NCBI RefSeq assembly: GCF_015291885.1
Contig: NZ_CP036186.1
Coordinates: forward strand, 2,369,001-2,433,000
From: Stutzerimonas stutzeri
Lineage (GTDB): Bacteria; Pseudomonadota; Gammaproteobacteria; Pseudomonadales; Pseudomonadaceae
Reading direction: 5' to 3'
Length of the DNA stretch: 64,000 nt
Part shown: piece by piece, positions 8,526 to 18,323 of the stretch
Layout: each line of letters begins with the position of its first letter
Position numbering within the stretch: position 1 is the first letter of the stretch
The notes under the pieces: model-generated
What the model saw: the letters and a program-made list of their open reading frames with translations, nothing else
Database searches by the model: none
Told to the model about the DNA's origin: nothing
Made by a program: the position numbers and the translations under genes

Positions 8526-10523
8526 TCAGCGAACCTTGAATCGATTTACCACGGCGGTAAGGCGCCCGTTTGTGTTGAGCAGCGATTCGGTACTTCGGTC
8601 CACGCTCACTCCACTTTCCACCAGTTCGTCGACGACATGCCGCACGGCAACCATGTTTCGGTTGATCTCCTCAGCCACTGCGCTTTGCTCCTCTGCGGCG
8701 GTGGCGATCTGCGTACTCAAGTCGTTGATATGAACGACCGAGCTGGTCATCTCGTCTAGCCCGACAGTCACTTGAGCTGTCTTGTCTGCGGTTGCCTGAC
8801 AGCTGACTTTGGTTTGTTCCATGGCCTGGACCGCCGAACCCACACCCTGCTGCAACCGCTGCAGCGTTTCGTTGATTTCCGAGGTGCTCTGTTGGGTTCG
8901 GGCTGCCAAGGCCCTGACCTCGTCGGCGACCACCGCGAAACCACGTCCTTGCTCGCCTGCGCGCGCCGCTTCAATCGCCGCGTTAAGCGCAAGCAGGTTG
9001 GTCTGGCCGGCGATATCACCAATTACCCCTAGAACATCATTGATGCGTTGGGCGTCGGCCTCCATAGCCTGCACCTTGGCGGTCGCACTCTCAACTTCGC
9101 CTACCAGTGCCCGAACACTGTTTGAAGCATCGTCAACCACTCGTTTGGAGGATGCAGCGTTGTGATTGGCGGTTTGGGTGAATGTGGCCGTTTCGCTGGC
9201 ACTATGCGCCACGGACTCGGCGGTAGAGCTCATTTCGTTGATCGCGGTGACGGCCTGATCCGTCTCTGACGCATGTCGAGCCAGAGCCTCATTGGTTGTG
9301 CGCGACAGCTGTTTGAGCTGGCCAATTTCACTATGGATCTGGGTAGTGGCGTCACTTACATCGATCATCATCTTTTGCAGATAGACGATGAACCCGTTTA
9401 CCGAACGTGCGACCTGATCGACTTCGTCTTCACCTTTGATGTCGATTCGCTTGGTCAGGTCGGCATCGCCTGCGGACAAAGCATCGATGTTGGCGCGCAG
9501 CACTCCGAGCCGCTTCATCAACTGATTGAGAGCAAAGATCATCAGCGCCAGCAGAATCATGACCATCGGAATCTGTAGCGAAGCGAGCGTCTTGAGCATT
9601 GCGTCGCTTCGCGCCTCGAGCTGCGCTGTAGGTAGCGCAGCTGCGAGCAGCCATGGTGTGCCCGAGATAGGCGTCAGGAAGAAGCTGAAGTCCTCACCGG
9701 ATTTGCTTATGTAGTCCCGGCGCTGCAGCTGTTGCGGCTTGCCAAGCAATGCTTGTTGAACAGTAGCGATAAAGGGCGATTGGCTGGAAAGCTCCGACAC
9801 GTTGCGCAGCACCATGTTGCCGCTCAGCTGCGGCTGGTTGCTGAGGATTTTGCCGTCCGCCTCGACAATCATCACTTCGCCCTGGATCTCTTCCTGCTTC
9901 TCGGCAACCAGTCGATTGAAAAAGCCAAGTGTCAGGTCGATTGTCGAGACACCCCAAGCCGAACCGTCCTTGTATATGGTCATGGCGCAGTTGGTGCGTG
10001 GTTCCGCACTTGCGTCGTCTTTGTAAGCCGCGGCCCATACGCATTTCCCGCGCGGAGCCTGCATGCCCTCTCTGTGCCAAGGTTGTTCGAAATAGTTCAG
10101 GGATTCGGCAGAGTTCCAGTGCGTATTGACGACCAGCTTCCCCGACTGATCTCGATGAAAGAAGGTACTGTGCTTTGCACGCCCCGGCGTTCGGGCCCCT
10201 GACAATGGCCAGATTCCGCCGCCGAACACCTTCACGTCACCGTATTGATCGACCAGACCTGGAAGAACCCGGTCAATCTCATCGCTTTCCAGCATGGGAA
10301 TGGTCTGCGTAATGCTGCGGGCCTGGGCCTCGACCCGCGCCAGTTCCATCCCAATCTGCTCTCCAATTTCACTGACCTGCGACAGCACGATGGATTCACC
10401 TGCAGCCATGAGCTGTGGGGCAACGAAGCGCTTGATGCCAAGTATCGTGAGCAGCATGACCAGCAGTACGAAGCCGATGAAGGTGATGGTGTAACGTGCT
10501 TTTATGGTGTTGAGAGCGAACAT
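8526..10523 (-). CDS. Methyl-accepting chemotaxis protein with periplasmic Cache-type sensor
   Basis: The start at 10523 gives a 665-residue receptor beginning [20 protein letters not shown], a signal-anchor; the frame extends upstream but without family sequence. A periplasmic domain of about 300 residues (dCache-like, with the [13 protein letters not shown] and [18 protein letters not shown] regions) precedes TM2 near residue 340. HAMP follows, then the signalling domain with the conserved hairpin tip [20 protein letters not shown] and [20 protein letters not shown]. It therefore senses an external ligand and feeds the CheA/CheW array; the ligand is unknown. It ends at the long hairpin at 8479-8519. 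The sensor kinase and receiver genes upstream on the same strand might share function, but a 179-base gap separates them. Confidence 0.93.
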   Translation of the reverse strand: MFALNTIKARYTITFIGFVLLVMLLTILGIKRFVAPQLMAAGESIVLSQVSEIGEQIGMELARVEAQARSITQTIPMLESDEIDRVLPGLVDQYGDVKVFGGGIWPLSGARTPGRAKHSTFFHRDQSGKLVVNTHWNSAESLNYFEQPWHREGMQAPRGKCVWAAAYKDDASAEPRTNCAMTIYKDGSAWGVSTIDLTLGFFNRLVAEKQEEIQGEVMIVEADGKILSNQPQLSGNMVLRNVSELSSQSPFIATVQQALLGKPQQLQRRDYISKSGEDFSFFLTPISGTPWLLAAALPTAQLEARSDAMLKTLASLQIPMVMILLALMIFALNQLMKRLGVLRANIDALSAGDADLTKRIDIKGEDEVDQVARSVNGFIVYLQKMMIDVSDATTQIHSEIGQLKQLSRTTNEALARHASETDQAVTAINEMSSTAESVAHSASETATFTQTANHNAASSKRVVDDASNSVRALVGEVESATAKVQAMEADAQRINDVLGVIGDIAGQTNLLALNAAIEAARAGEQGRGFAVVADEVRALAARTQQSTSEINETLQRLQQGVGSAVQAMEQTKVSCQATADKTAQVTVGLDEMTSSVVHINDLSTQIATAAEEQSAVAEEINRNMVAVRHVVDELVESGVSVDRSTESLLNTNGRLTAVVNRFKVR

Positions 10524-10702
10524 ATCTAGTGAGCCTTTAGACAGCCGACCGCTTCGGCGATGAATACGCTGTCGGTTGAGACCCAAGTGACTAATGGAGC
10601 GTCGCTGCATCACCCCGCTGAACGTGTGGGGCATACCGGCAACGCCGAACGGCGTCTCTGACGCCTCATCGACGAGCGCCGCGTTCCATGCGACGTAACA
10701 CG

Positions 10703-11140
10703 TCAATGTGAAGGATAAAGCTCTACAACCACAGCTGAATCTGGGCGGTCCATGGCCTGGTTCATGGCGTGGACCAATGTGGTTTGGGTAAAGGGCTTGG
10801 CCAGGGTGTGGAGCCGGCGGTTGCCCTCGGCCAGGTCTGCATAGCCGCTCACCAGAAGAACCGGCAATCCCGGACGTTCCGTCTGGATGGTTTCGGCCAG
10901 CTGAGCGCCAGTCATGCCTGGCATCATGTGGTCGGTCACCAGAATGTCGAAGTTGCCTTGTCGGCGCAGAAGGCTAAGCGCGGCCTCGCCATTGTCGACT
11001 GCAGTGACGTGATAACCGAGATCCTCGAGTAGCGCCGATGTGTTTTCTAGCACCAGCAGATCGTCATCCACCACGAGTACCGCCAGCGACACCTTTGATT
11101 GCGCACGTGGCATCAGCGTGCCTGGTAGCTCGATTGTCAC
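10703..11140 (-). CDS. Receiver-domain protein, probably the cut-off end of a hybrid kinase
   Basis: The product is a single CheY-like receiver with acidic pocket VLVVDDD, phospho-acceptor in [25 protein letters not shown] and Lys in TLAKPFTQ, and no output domain. It is in the same frame as the kinase at 11183-12991. Reading through the kinase stop gives TTIEL, a TGA codon, LPQGAAQQTKHDES and then this receiver. That is the linker expected in hybrid kinases, where IELWLP is common, so TGG to TGA is the simplest change. Candidate starts are GTG at 11140 and ATG at 11113, neither with a good Shine-Dalgarno sequence. It may thus be poorly translated, or expressed by coupling or readthrough. Confidence 0.7.
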   Translation of the reverse strand: MTIELPGTLMPRAQSKVSLAVLVVDDDLLVLENTSALLEDLGYHVTAVDNGEAALSLLRRQGNFDILVTDHMMPGMTGAQLAETIQTERPGLPVLLVSGYADLAEGNRRLHTLAKPFTQTTLVHAMNQAMDRPDSAVVVELYPSH

Positions 11141-11182
11141 TGACTCGTCGTGCTTGGTCTGCTGTGCAGCACCCTGCGGCAG

Positions 11183-12991
11183 TCATAGCTCGATGGTCGT
11201 GCCTCTGCCCGGACTGCTCTGGATCTCCAGGCGCCCGCCCGATTGCTCCGCCAGCCCGTGGGCCATGGAAAGGCCTAGGCCAGTGCCTTTGCCTGGTGCC
11301 TTGGTGGTGAAGAATGGGTCGGTGGCACGCGAGAGAATCTCCGCTGGCATTCCGCAGCCGTCGTCGCGAACGGTTAGCACGACATAGTCGCGCGGTTCAT
11401 GTCCGTCGTCCGCGGCCGCCGATCGACACTGACCTTCGACGCAAATGGTGCCGCCGCTGGGCATCGCATCGCGCGCATTGACTACCAGATTGGTCAACAC
11501 CATTTCGAGCTGGTTTGCGTCGACGAAAGCGGTTGGCAAGTTGAGCGGGAAGCGCATGTCCACCGTTATGTTCGCCTCGACCGAACGCTGCAGCAGTTCG
11601 CGCATACCCATCACCAGGTCCGGGAGGTAGACCGAACTGGGTCGAAGTTCCTGCTTACGGGCGAAGGTGAGCAATCTCTGAACCAGACCTGCACCGCGCT
11701 GTGTGGCCTGCAGCGCGTTCTCGATCAGGCTGTCGATGCGCACCTCGCCACTCGGAACCCTTTTGCGTAGCAGCTCAAGATTGCCGCCCACCACGGCCAG
11801 CAGGTTATTGAAGTCATGTGCGATGCCTCCGGTCAGCTTGCCGACGGCCTCCATCTTCTGCGCCTGACGCAGTGCAGCCTCTGCCTGACGGCGTTCGGTA
11901 ACATTCACCAGGCCGCCAAGAATGAGTGAGCCTCCCGTGGTGGCTTCGATGCGGGTCGAAGCGAGTACATCAACAAAGACGCCGGCCCTGGCGACCAGGC
12001 GATACTCGGCGTTGAGGCACTCGCCCGTTTCGAGCAGCGTTGGCCAATCCTGTTCGAGCATCTGCCTGGCCGATGTTTCCGTCATGAAACTGATCAGCTG
12101 ACGCCCAATCACATCGTCCCGGCGATACCCGACAAGGGCGAGCCAGGCGTCGCTTACCGACTCCAAGCGCCCGTCACGGTCCAGGGAGTGCAAGGGAAGG
12201 GGGGTTTTACTATATAGCTCCCTGAAGCGCTCCTCGCTCAAGCGCAATGCCGACGCCTCACGCTCGCTGAGGATTGCACGACGTCGGTCGTGCATTGAGG
12301 CGGCCAGGCCGAAGAACAGGACGATGAAAGTCGAGCCGGATACGGCCGAAGCGAGGGTCACAAGATCGAGGCCACCGCCGGTCGGCGCAGGCATCTCGAC
12401 ATCCATGGGGGTGAAGTGTGCACCGACCATCGCAGCGTAATGCATACCGGCGATGGCAAAGCCCATCGCTACAGCCGATACCCCTTGCAGCAGCGGCCGT
12501 GCGCCCTTGGTCGATAACCACAGGGCAACCGTGGAGGCGCCGATCGCGATAGCAAATGAAACCGCGACCCAGGTCCAGTCATAGCTCAAATCGGCGTGAA
12601 GGGTCATGGCGGCCATACCCATGTAGTGCATCGCGCCAATACCGAGCCCCATGAACAGGCCACCTACGGCCAGGGTTGCTCCGTTTGAACCTCTGATGCC
12701 TACGGCAAAAAAACTGACTGCGGTCACCACCATGGGTACTACAAACGACCAGACCGTCAAACCGAGGTCGTACTGAATCTCCACCCCGGGCATCCCGAAC
12801 GCCAGCATGCCGATGAAATGCATCGCCCATATGCTGCCCCCCATGCAGGCGGCTGCCGCTGCGAGCCATCCATGCCGCGCCCAGCCTTGGGCGACCCGGT
12901 TACGGCTGGCAAGGTCCAGAGCGGTGAAAGATCCGGCAATGGCGATCAGGATGGAGAGGCTGACCAGTGCGATGTTGTAGGTGGTATGCAT
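11183..12991 (-). CDS. MHYT-domain sensor histidine kinase, receiver cut off by TGA
   Basis: The 602-residue product starts with seven hydrophobic segments holding three MHYT signatures: WAMHFIGM near residue 58, GAMHYMGM near 120 and AGMHYAAM near 183. The MHYT domain is thought to bind copper and sense a diatomic gas. A PAS domain (about 255-360), the HisKA H-box IAHDFNNLLAVVGGN and the ATPase with NARDAMPSGG, DDGCGMP and GTGLGLSMAHGLAEQSGG follow. The protein stops at GRGTTIEL, and the receiver domain continues in the same frame beyond the TGA. The kinase core is complete, so it could still phosphorylate the separate receiver at 10703. No clear DNA-binding output is encoded beside it. Confidence 0.88.
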   Translation of the reverse strand: MHTTYNIALVSLSILIAIAGSFTALDLASRNRVAQGWARHGWLAAAAACMGGSIWAMHFIGMLAFGMPGVEIQYDLGLTVWSFVVPMVVTAVSFFAVGIRGSNGATLAVGGLFMGLGIGAMHYMGMAAMTLHADLSYDWTWVAVSFAIAIGASTVALWLSTKGARPLLQGVSAVAMGFAIAGMHYAAMVGAHFTPMDVEMPAPTGGGLDLVTLASAVSGSTFIVLFFGLAASMHDRRRAILSEREASALRLSEERFRELYSKTPLPLHSLDRDGRLESVSDAWLALVGYRRDDVIGRQLISFMTETSARQMLEQDWPTLLETGECLNAEYRLVARAGVFVDVLASTRIEATTGGSLILGGLVNVTERRQAEAALRQAQKMEAVGKLTGGIAHDFNNLLAVVGGNLELLRKRVPSGEVRIDSLIENALQATQRGAGLVQRLLTFARKQELRPSSVYLPDLVMGMRELLQRSVEANITVDMRFPLNLPTAFVDANQLEMVLTNLVVNARDAMPSGGTICVEGQCRSAAADDGHEPRDYVVLTVRDDGCGMPAEILSRATDPFFTTKAPGKGTGLGLSMAHGLAEQSGGRLEIQSSPGRGTTIEL

Positions 12992-13188
12992 AGGCGTCCG
13001 CTGGCAAAACGTCGACGTTGTTTAGTCTTGCAGAGAGCGCTGGTTGATTCATGAAACTCGACCAATGGCGCAGTACGGAAACCGGCTGAGGCTTCGCTTG
13101 AGGCGCAGTTTTTCATCGTGAGTAGGTTTTGGCCATTGGTGGGCCCCATATCCGTTTTCGCCACCCCTCCCTTTTTTCGCTTAAACTT

Positions 13189-13207
13189 GATGAGAATTAT
13201 TATCGCT
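13189..13207. promoter_or_regulatory. Fur-box-like site upstream of the two-component/TonB cluster
   Basis: GATGAGAATTATTATCGCT matches the Fur consensus at most central positions; the core TGAGAATTATTATC is the typical form. It lies about 35-50 bases upstream of the response-regulator start, where a repressor would block the promoter. The cluster ends in a TonB-dependent receptor, which makes iron control plausible. The match is imperfect. Confidence 0.45.
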
Positions 13208-13240
13208 AAAGCGATCGATCTACACTGACAAGGAGTGGTG

Positions 13241-13936
13241 ATGGGCGGGTATCTGGCGGATGTGCTGGTCATCGAAGACGATCAGGTCCTGAACACTCAG
13301 CTGGCTGAGTTGTTGAGCTTGCAAGGATATGCAGTGCGATCCAGTTTGTTGGGTGAAAGTGGGCTGGCAATGGCACTGGCGAGCGCACCGGACCTGGTGC
13401 TGTTGGATGTCATGTTGCCCGACATGAATGGACTGTCAGTATTGCGCCGGCTGCGGGAACAGCAGCAAACGCCAGTGATCATGCTAACTGCCTGCGGCGC
13501 GGAAGAAGAGCGTATTCGCGGCCTGCGGCATGGTGCGGACGACTACCTGGCCAAGCCTTTCAACCTGACCGAGCTGCAGCTACGCATCGATGCAATCTTG
13601 CGACGTACTCGCAGCGCTGATCATCGTGTGGCGCCGCCGCCTTCCTTGCAGGTTGATTCGCTGATCCTTGATCGCCACGGTTTACGGGCTTGGGTTGGCG
13701 AGCATGATCTGGCGTTGACGCCGCTACAGTTCCGGCTGCTCTGGCAATTCATGCTCCAGCGCGGAGAAGTCCTGAGTAAACCCTACCTCTATCGGGTGGT
13801 GCTGGAGCGTGAATACAGCGGCTACGACCGCAGCCTCGATATGCATGTCAGTCGGATCCGGCGCCGGCTGGAAGAGGCTGGCCTGGCTGCCGATCGTTTA
13901 CAAACGCTTCATGGCCGCGGTTACAGCTTTCAATGA
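13241..13936 (+). CDS. OmpR-family response regulator
   Basis: The ATG at 13241 sits six bases after AAGGAG, which would be too close for the upstream GTG codons at 13235 and 13238. The 231-residue product has a receiver domain (DVLVIEDDQVLN, LVLLDVMLPDMNG, LAKPF) and a winged-helix DNA-binding domain (ALTPLQFRLLWQFMLQRGEV, ending HGRGYSFQ). It is the partner of the kinase at 13933, whose start codon overlaps its stop as ATGA. The TonB receptor gene begins 85 bases after the kinase, so the pair may regulate that receptor. The Fur-like site upstream suggests iron limitation is one input. Confidence 0.93.
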   Translation: MGGYLADVLVIEDDQVLNTQLAELLSLQGYAVRSSLLGESGLAMALASAPDLVLLDVMLPDMNGLSVLRRLREQQQTPVIMLTACGAEEERIRGLRHGADDYLAKPFNLTELQLRIDAILRRTRSADHRVAPPPSLQVDSLILDRHGLRAWVGEHDLALTPLQFRLLWQFMLQRGEVLSKPYLYRVVLEREYSGYDRSLDMHVSRIRRRLEEAGLAADRLQTLHGRGYSFQ

Positions 13937-15273
13937 ACAGGCGTTTGTTCTGGAAGCTGTGCATGGGTGTGGCGCTGGGCAGCGTAGCGCTGTTCTGGGT
14001 CATCGCGCGACTGAGCGGCCAGGCTCAAGAGCAGATGAGTTTTATCGACGCCGAGCATCAGCACACGCTGCGCCAGTACGCGCAGCAGGCTGAGGCGCTT
14101 TATCAATTGGGCGATGCCCAGGCGTTGCAGGATTGGCTGCGCTCCTTGCAACAGCAGGAGCAGACCTGGGCCGCGATTGTCGAGCCACACCTACATGCAC
14201 TGGCAGGCAGTGAGCTGTCCGAGCGGTTTCTCAGTGAATTCAGTTTGGGGCGAGACCCTTCGTGGAAGATCCACCTCTATTTTCAGGACAACCCGATCAT
14301 GGACGTCCCATTCACCGATGGGCAGCGACGCTTTCTGATCCAGCTTCCGCAACGCATGCGCCCCGGACATTATTGGTATCCCGCACGCCTGCTGTTGGAG
14401 CTGGTATTGCCATTGGTGCTGCTGATGATTGGTTGCCTGTTGCTCTATCGCCATCTGATGCAGCCGCTCAATCGCCTGGAACAAGCGACCCGTCGCTTCA
14501 GCGAGGGAGACTATGACGCTCGAGCAGGGGTGTTGTTGGGCTCGCGCCGTGACGAGCTGGCAGGGCTGGCCGAGACTTTCGATGCGATGGCCGAGCGAAT
14601 CGGGGGGTTGATCATTGATCAGCGTCAGCGCCTGGCAGAGATGTCTCATGAGTTGCGTACGCCACTGGCCCGTATCGAGATGGCCGTCAGCCTTGCCGAG
14701 CAAGGTGCAGACTCGGCTACGTTGTTGCCGCGTATACGTCAGGACTGCTCGGCGATGCGATGTCTGGTCGAGGATTCGCTAACGCTGAGCTGGCTCGAAA
14801 CGGAGCGCCCCAGACTGCGTGACGAGACCCTGGATCTGATCGATCTGCTGGATAGCATTCTCGACGACGCCCGTTTCGAATTCCCTGATCGTCACATCGA
14901 CACGCAGCTTCCTACGGAGGCCGAACTGGTTGGCAGCTGCCACCGCGCGCTTGGCCAGGCTATCGAGAATATCGTGCGCAATGCGCTCGATCACACGCCG
15001 CCCGGCGCAAGCGTGCGCATTCAGTTGCGAACAGAGCCCCAGGCCTATCGTCTGGAAATCATCGATCAGGGCCCTGGGGTGCCGGAGGAGTGGCTCGAGC
15101 GCATCTTCCTGCCCTTCGAGCGCCTGAGTGAAGATAGAGCCGGTTACGGCTTGGGGTTGGCACTGGCTCAGCGACAGGTGAGCGCGATTGGCGGGCGGCT
15201 GTCTGCGCGCAATGACGAAGAAGGTGGCTTGTGTATGGGGATCTGGCTGCCCCGAGAGGGAAGCGCTGCGTAA
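13933..15273 (+). CDS. Sensor histidine kinase
   Basis: The 446-residue protein is a classic two-TM kinase: TM1 near residues 8-27, a periplasmic domain of about 125 residues, TM2 near 155-175 (LLLELVLPLVLLMIGCLLL), then HAMP, the H-box EMSHELRTPLARIEMAVSLA, and the ATPase domain with NALDHTPPGA, DQGPGVP and GYGLGLALAQRQ. It is translationally coupled to the response regulator. The periplasmic domain is acidic and I cannot assign a ligand. Context with a Fur-like site and a TonB-dependent receptor suggests metal or siderophore sensing. Confidence 0.92.
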   Translation: MNRRLFWKLCMGVALGSVALFWVIARLSGQAQEQMSFIDAEHQHTLRQYAQQAEALYQLGDAQALQDWLRSLQQQEQTWAAIVEPHLHALAGSELSERFLSEFSLGRDPSWKIHLYFQDNPIMDVPFTDGQRRFLIQLPQRMRPGHYWYPARLLLELVLPLVLLMIGCLLLYRHLMQPLNRLEQATRRFSEGDYDARAGVLLGSRRDELAGLAETFDAMAERIGGLIIDQRQRLAEMSHELRTPLARIEMAVSLAEQGADSATLLPRIRQDCSAMRCLVEDSLTLSWLETERPRLRDETLDLIDLLDSILDDARFEFPDRHIDTQLPTEAELVGSCHRALGQAIENIVRNALDHTPPGASVRIQLRTEPQAYRLEIIDQGPGVPEEWLERIFLPFERLSEDRAGYGLGLALAQRQVSAIGGRLSARNDEEGGLCMGIWLPREGSAA

Positions 15274-15358
15274 CAGTTGTAAAAGTAATACTGCTGCAGC
15301 ACCCCTCCGGCGAGAATGCTGAATACGAAACGTTCGCATTAATTGCCAGGGGTCTTCC

Positions 15359-17314
15359 ATGCAACATTGTCCATGCCCGCGCGCGGTACTCGGGACACTA
15401 TCGTTCGCCGCGCTTCTGACTGCCGTGCCTTGTCTGGCTCAGCCCTCTGAACCTCTGGAGTTAAGTGGCACCGAGGTTACGGCGCGCCACGTGCAAGATG
15501 ACAGCGTCGAAACCGAGCAGCTCCAGCATTACCAGGCGGCCGACCTGCAAGACGTGTTCGAGTCCAGCCCGGAGGTCTCTGTTGGCGGCGGCCCTGGCGT
15601 GGCTCAAAAGCTCTATCTGCGCGGTTTTGAGGATACGTTGCTCAACATTACCATCGACGGTGCCAGCCAGCCGGGGCAGACCTTTCACCACACCGGGCGT
15701 ATCGGTATCGAACCGGAGCTGCTCAAACGTGCCGAAGTAAGAGCCGGCACGGGCGACGCGACATCGGGTCCCGGTGCCTTGGGCGGCTCGATTCGCTTCG
15801 TCACCAAGGATCCGGAGGACCTGTTACGCGAGGGTGAGCGGGCCGGTGCGCTGGTAAAAGGCGGCTATTTCAGCAATGCCGAGGGCTTCAAGAGCAGCAC
15901 CAGCTTGTTCGGGCGGCTCAACGACGACTGGTCGGCACTGGCAGTGGCAACCTACCAAGATCAAAACGATTACCAGGATGGCAAGGGCCGTGATGTGCTC
16001 GGCACCGGGGCGCGGCAGCAGTTGGGTTTCGCCAAACTGGTCGGGCGTCTGAGCGATGAGCAGACGCTGCGGTTGTCTTATGAAAAACGCACCGATGAAG
16101 GCGAGCGCAGTCAGCGTCCGCAGTGGATTCCTAGCGGCTTCAATCCGCTTTTTCCGCTGGAGACGGAGCGCGAAACCTGGACCTTGAACTACGGCTGGAA
16201 TCCGCTGAACGATGAGCTGATCGATCTCGAAGTCACGACCTATCACACCTCCACCGAACTGCAGCAGGATGGCCGCTGGGGGCTGTATTTCGGCGACACC
16301 ACGAGTGAAGGGCTGGATGTACGCAATACGAGTGAGTTTGGCGCTCATCGCCTGGCCTATGGCGTCGACTATCGCGATGATGAGACCAGCCTCGGGCCCG
16401 CTGGCGACCGCAATCTGGACGAGGAAAAGGGCAGCGTACTCGGCTTCTACCTCCAGGATAGTTATCAGGTTACCGAGAAGCTGCTGCTCGGCATGGGTGT
16501 TCGCTATGACCGTTACCGTCTTGATGATCGGGACGGACAGGATTTCTCCGACGCCGGTTTCAGCCCGAACGTGAATCTGCGCTATCAACTGACGCCGCAA
16601 CTCGCGCTGCTCGCAGGTCATGCCCAAGCACTGCGTGGCGTACAGGTACGCGATGCGTTCAAGCTCGATGCTGCTGGCAACGACCCTGATCTTGATGCCG
16701 AAAAAGCTCGCACCAACGAAGTAGGGCTCGAGTTCCGCGAAGGCGGGCTTGAGCTATCGGGCAAGCTCTACGACACCCGTATCCGCGACGTGATCTATGA
16801 CCCCAGCGGCCGGCCCAATCTCTACGTGAATGGCGGCACGCTCAGAAGCCAGGGCGTGTTGCTGCAAAGCGCTTATCACTGGCAGCAACTGAGCATTGGA
16901 CTGAGCTACCACCATAACGACATCGAGCTCGATGGCGATGATCTGAATGTCTACGAGCACAACGGTCTGGGCACGACGCTTGGCGACACATGGATAGGCT
17001 TTGCCGACTACCGGGCCAATGATGCGCTGAGTTTCGGTTGGCAGGGTCGTTTCGTGACGTCCGTGGACTCGCTGCGCACTGGCGTCGGTTCGCTGGATAA
17101 GCCCGGCTACGGCGTACACGATCTCTATGCCCAGTGGTCTGCGCTACCCAATGATCGGCTGGTGTTGAACCTGACACTGAAGAACATTCTCGACAAACAG
17201 TACCTGGACCACGCCAGTAACGAGGATTTCGAACACATCCCGGGCTATGAAGGTGTGCGTGGCAGTTACGAGCCTGGCCGCGAGCTGCGCCTTGGTGTCG
17301 CGTTGCGGATCTGA
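15359..17314 (+). CDS. TonB-dependent outer-membrane receptor
   Basis: The 651-residue product has a signal peptide (cleavage after PCLAQ), a TonB-box-like LELSGTEVTA, a plug domain (LRGFEDTLLNITIDGASQPG, GALGGSIRFVTKDP) and a 22-strand barrel ending in the canonical aromatic-rich strand GRELRLGVALRI. The plug with GQTFHHTGRIGIEP resembles haem/haemoglobin-type receptors, but the ligand is not certain. Upstream two-component genes lie on the same strand, 85 bases away. The intergenic bases include a partly palindromic AATACGAAACGTTCGCATT. The gene looks intact, in contrast to the second receptor at 22224-24185. Confidence 0.9.
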   Translation: MQHCPCPRAVLGTLSFAALLTAVPCLAQPSEPLELSGTEVTARHVQDDSVETEQLQHYQAADLQDVFESSPEVSVGGGPGVAQKLYLRGFEDTLLNITIDGASQPGQTFHHTGRIGIEPELLKRAEVRAGTGDATSGPGALGGSIRFVTKDPEDLLREGERAGALVKGGYFSNAEGFKSSTSLFGRLNDDWSALAVATYQDQNDYQDGKGRDVLGTGARQQLGFAKLVGRLSDEQTLRLSYEKRTDEGERSQRPQWIPSGFNPLFPLETERETWTLNYGWNPLNDELIDLEVTTYHTSTELQQDGRWGLYFGDTTSEGLDVRNTSEFGAHRLAYGVDYRDDETSLGPAGDRNLDEEKGSVLGFYLQDSYQVTEKLLLGMGVRYDRYRLDDRDGQDFSDAGFSPNVNLRYQLTPQLALLAGHAQALRGVQVRDAFKLDAAGNDPDLDAEKARTNEVGLEFREGGLELSGKLYDTRIRDVIYDPSGRPNLYVNGGTLRSQGVLLQSAYHWQQLSIGLSYHHNDIELDGDDLNVYEHNGLGTTLGDTWIGFADYRANDALSFGWQGRFVTSVDSLRTGVGSLDKPGYGVHDLYAQWSALPNDRLVLNLTLKNILDKQYLDHASNEDFEHIPGYEGVRGSYEPGRELRLGVALRI

Positions 17315-17526
17315 ATGTATGCATGAAGGCGTGCGGTCGGATGACGACGATTGCGCGTGTTCCGGCAGCTCGCGGGGCTAGCAGGTGCCTCGCGGGCTGC
17401 AGTTGAAGCGCTCTCGGCACAGGCGCGACCGGTCATTCAGGCGGACACGCCGGCCACTTCTGGGTTATCCCGTGGATGTGCCCCAGCCGATCTCACAGCG
17501 AAGCGAAAGAGCTCTTCAGGGATGCG

Positions 17527-17847
17527 TCAGGGCAGGCTCGCTGCTTCGGGTACATAGATCATTCTTCCGTCGTTCAGTCGGTAGGTGATGCCGGCTTTGG
17601 CTCCCTGGCCTTCGCCGATTTCCCCGCTGGATTCGTACTGAGTCAGTTCCTGCCCGTCCTTGATCAGCATGCGCATGTTCGCTTCGCCGGGGTTCTCAAT
17701 CACCATGACCTTGTCCTGGCTGAATGGGTTGAGCGGGTTTTGCACGATGACGATAAGCAGAATGCCGATTACCACCAGAAACAGATCGATCAGATTCACC
17801 ACCGAAAGCAGGGGGTCATCGTCGTCTTCATGGTCAAGAAAACGCAT
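17527..17847 (-). CDS. DUF2149 membrane protein (ExbD-like partner)
   Basis: This 106-residue protein has an acidic cytoplasmic N-terminus (MRFLDHEDDDDPLLSVVNLI), one membrane segment (residues ~17-37, LFLVVIGILLIVIVQNPL) and a small periplasmic domain. That is the topology of ExbD/TolR, with an Asp inside the membrane segment as in those stator proteins. The family is DUF2149. Its start overlaps the stop of the MotA/TolQ/ExbB-type gene (ATGA), as expected for a two-protein proton channel. It is the last gene of the L31-receptor-cobN operon, so it probably powers the receptor or the CobN-like enzyme. Confidence 0.85.
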   Translation of the reverse strand: MRFLDHEDDDDPLLSVVNLIDLFLVVIGILLIVIVQNPLNPFSQDKVMVIENPGEANMRMLIKDGQELTQYESSGEIGEGQGAKAGITYRLNDGRMIYVPEAASLP

Positions 17848-18323
17848 CAGTGCTGCTCCACGGCGCGCTCGATGGCACGTAGTTCCTGCAACAGCCAGCG
17901 TCGCCGCACGGTAAGCACGTAGAAGCTGATGCTGGAGGCGACGAGCGCGAGAATCACGGCGGAAAAGGCTACTACCAGGTTATCGCCGATTCCCTTGGCA
18001 TCGCTTTCGGTGAGGGCGAGCAGGGCAGGTCCCATGGGGATCATGGTGGCGACAAGGCCCAGCATCGGTGCGCTGCGCGAGGCCACGCGCAGCCATTCCA
18101 GGCGTTGCATGATCCATAGTTCGAGGTCATCACTGGTGCCGCCATGCAGTGCCTGTTGCGCTGCGAGTACCGATCGGTATCGACCGCTTCGGCGTTGCAA
18201 GGCCTCCATGGCAAAGCTGCCCAGTGCAACAAAGGCGTACGCCAGCGCAGCGAGGATCAGCAGCAAAACGGGCACCAAGAAGATGCGGGTGAGTTCGTAG
18301 AGACTGGTTTCAAGAGCGTTCAT
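17847..18323 (-). CDS. MotA/TolQ/ExbB proton-channel family protein
   Basis: This 158-residue protein has three hydrophobic segments and the family signature around SAPMLGLVATMIPMGPALLA, followed by DNLVVAFSAVILALVASSIS. It is shorter than ExbB but has the same core. Its ATG overlaps the TGA of the cobN-like gene, and its own TGA overlaps the ATG of the DUF2149 gene, so the three are translationally coupled. The pair would form a proton-driven stator in the inner membrane, most simply energising uptake through the receptor encoded upstream or a process involving the membrane-anchored CobN-like protein. Confidence 0.88.
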   Translation of the reverse strand: MNALETSLYELTRIFLVPVLLLILAALAYAFVALGSFAMEALQRRSGRYRSVLAAQQALHGGTSDDLELWIMQRLEWLRVASRSAPMLGLVATMIPMGPALLALTESDAKGIGDNLVVAFSAVILALVASSISFYVLTVRRRWLLQELRAIERAVEQH

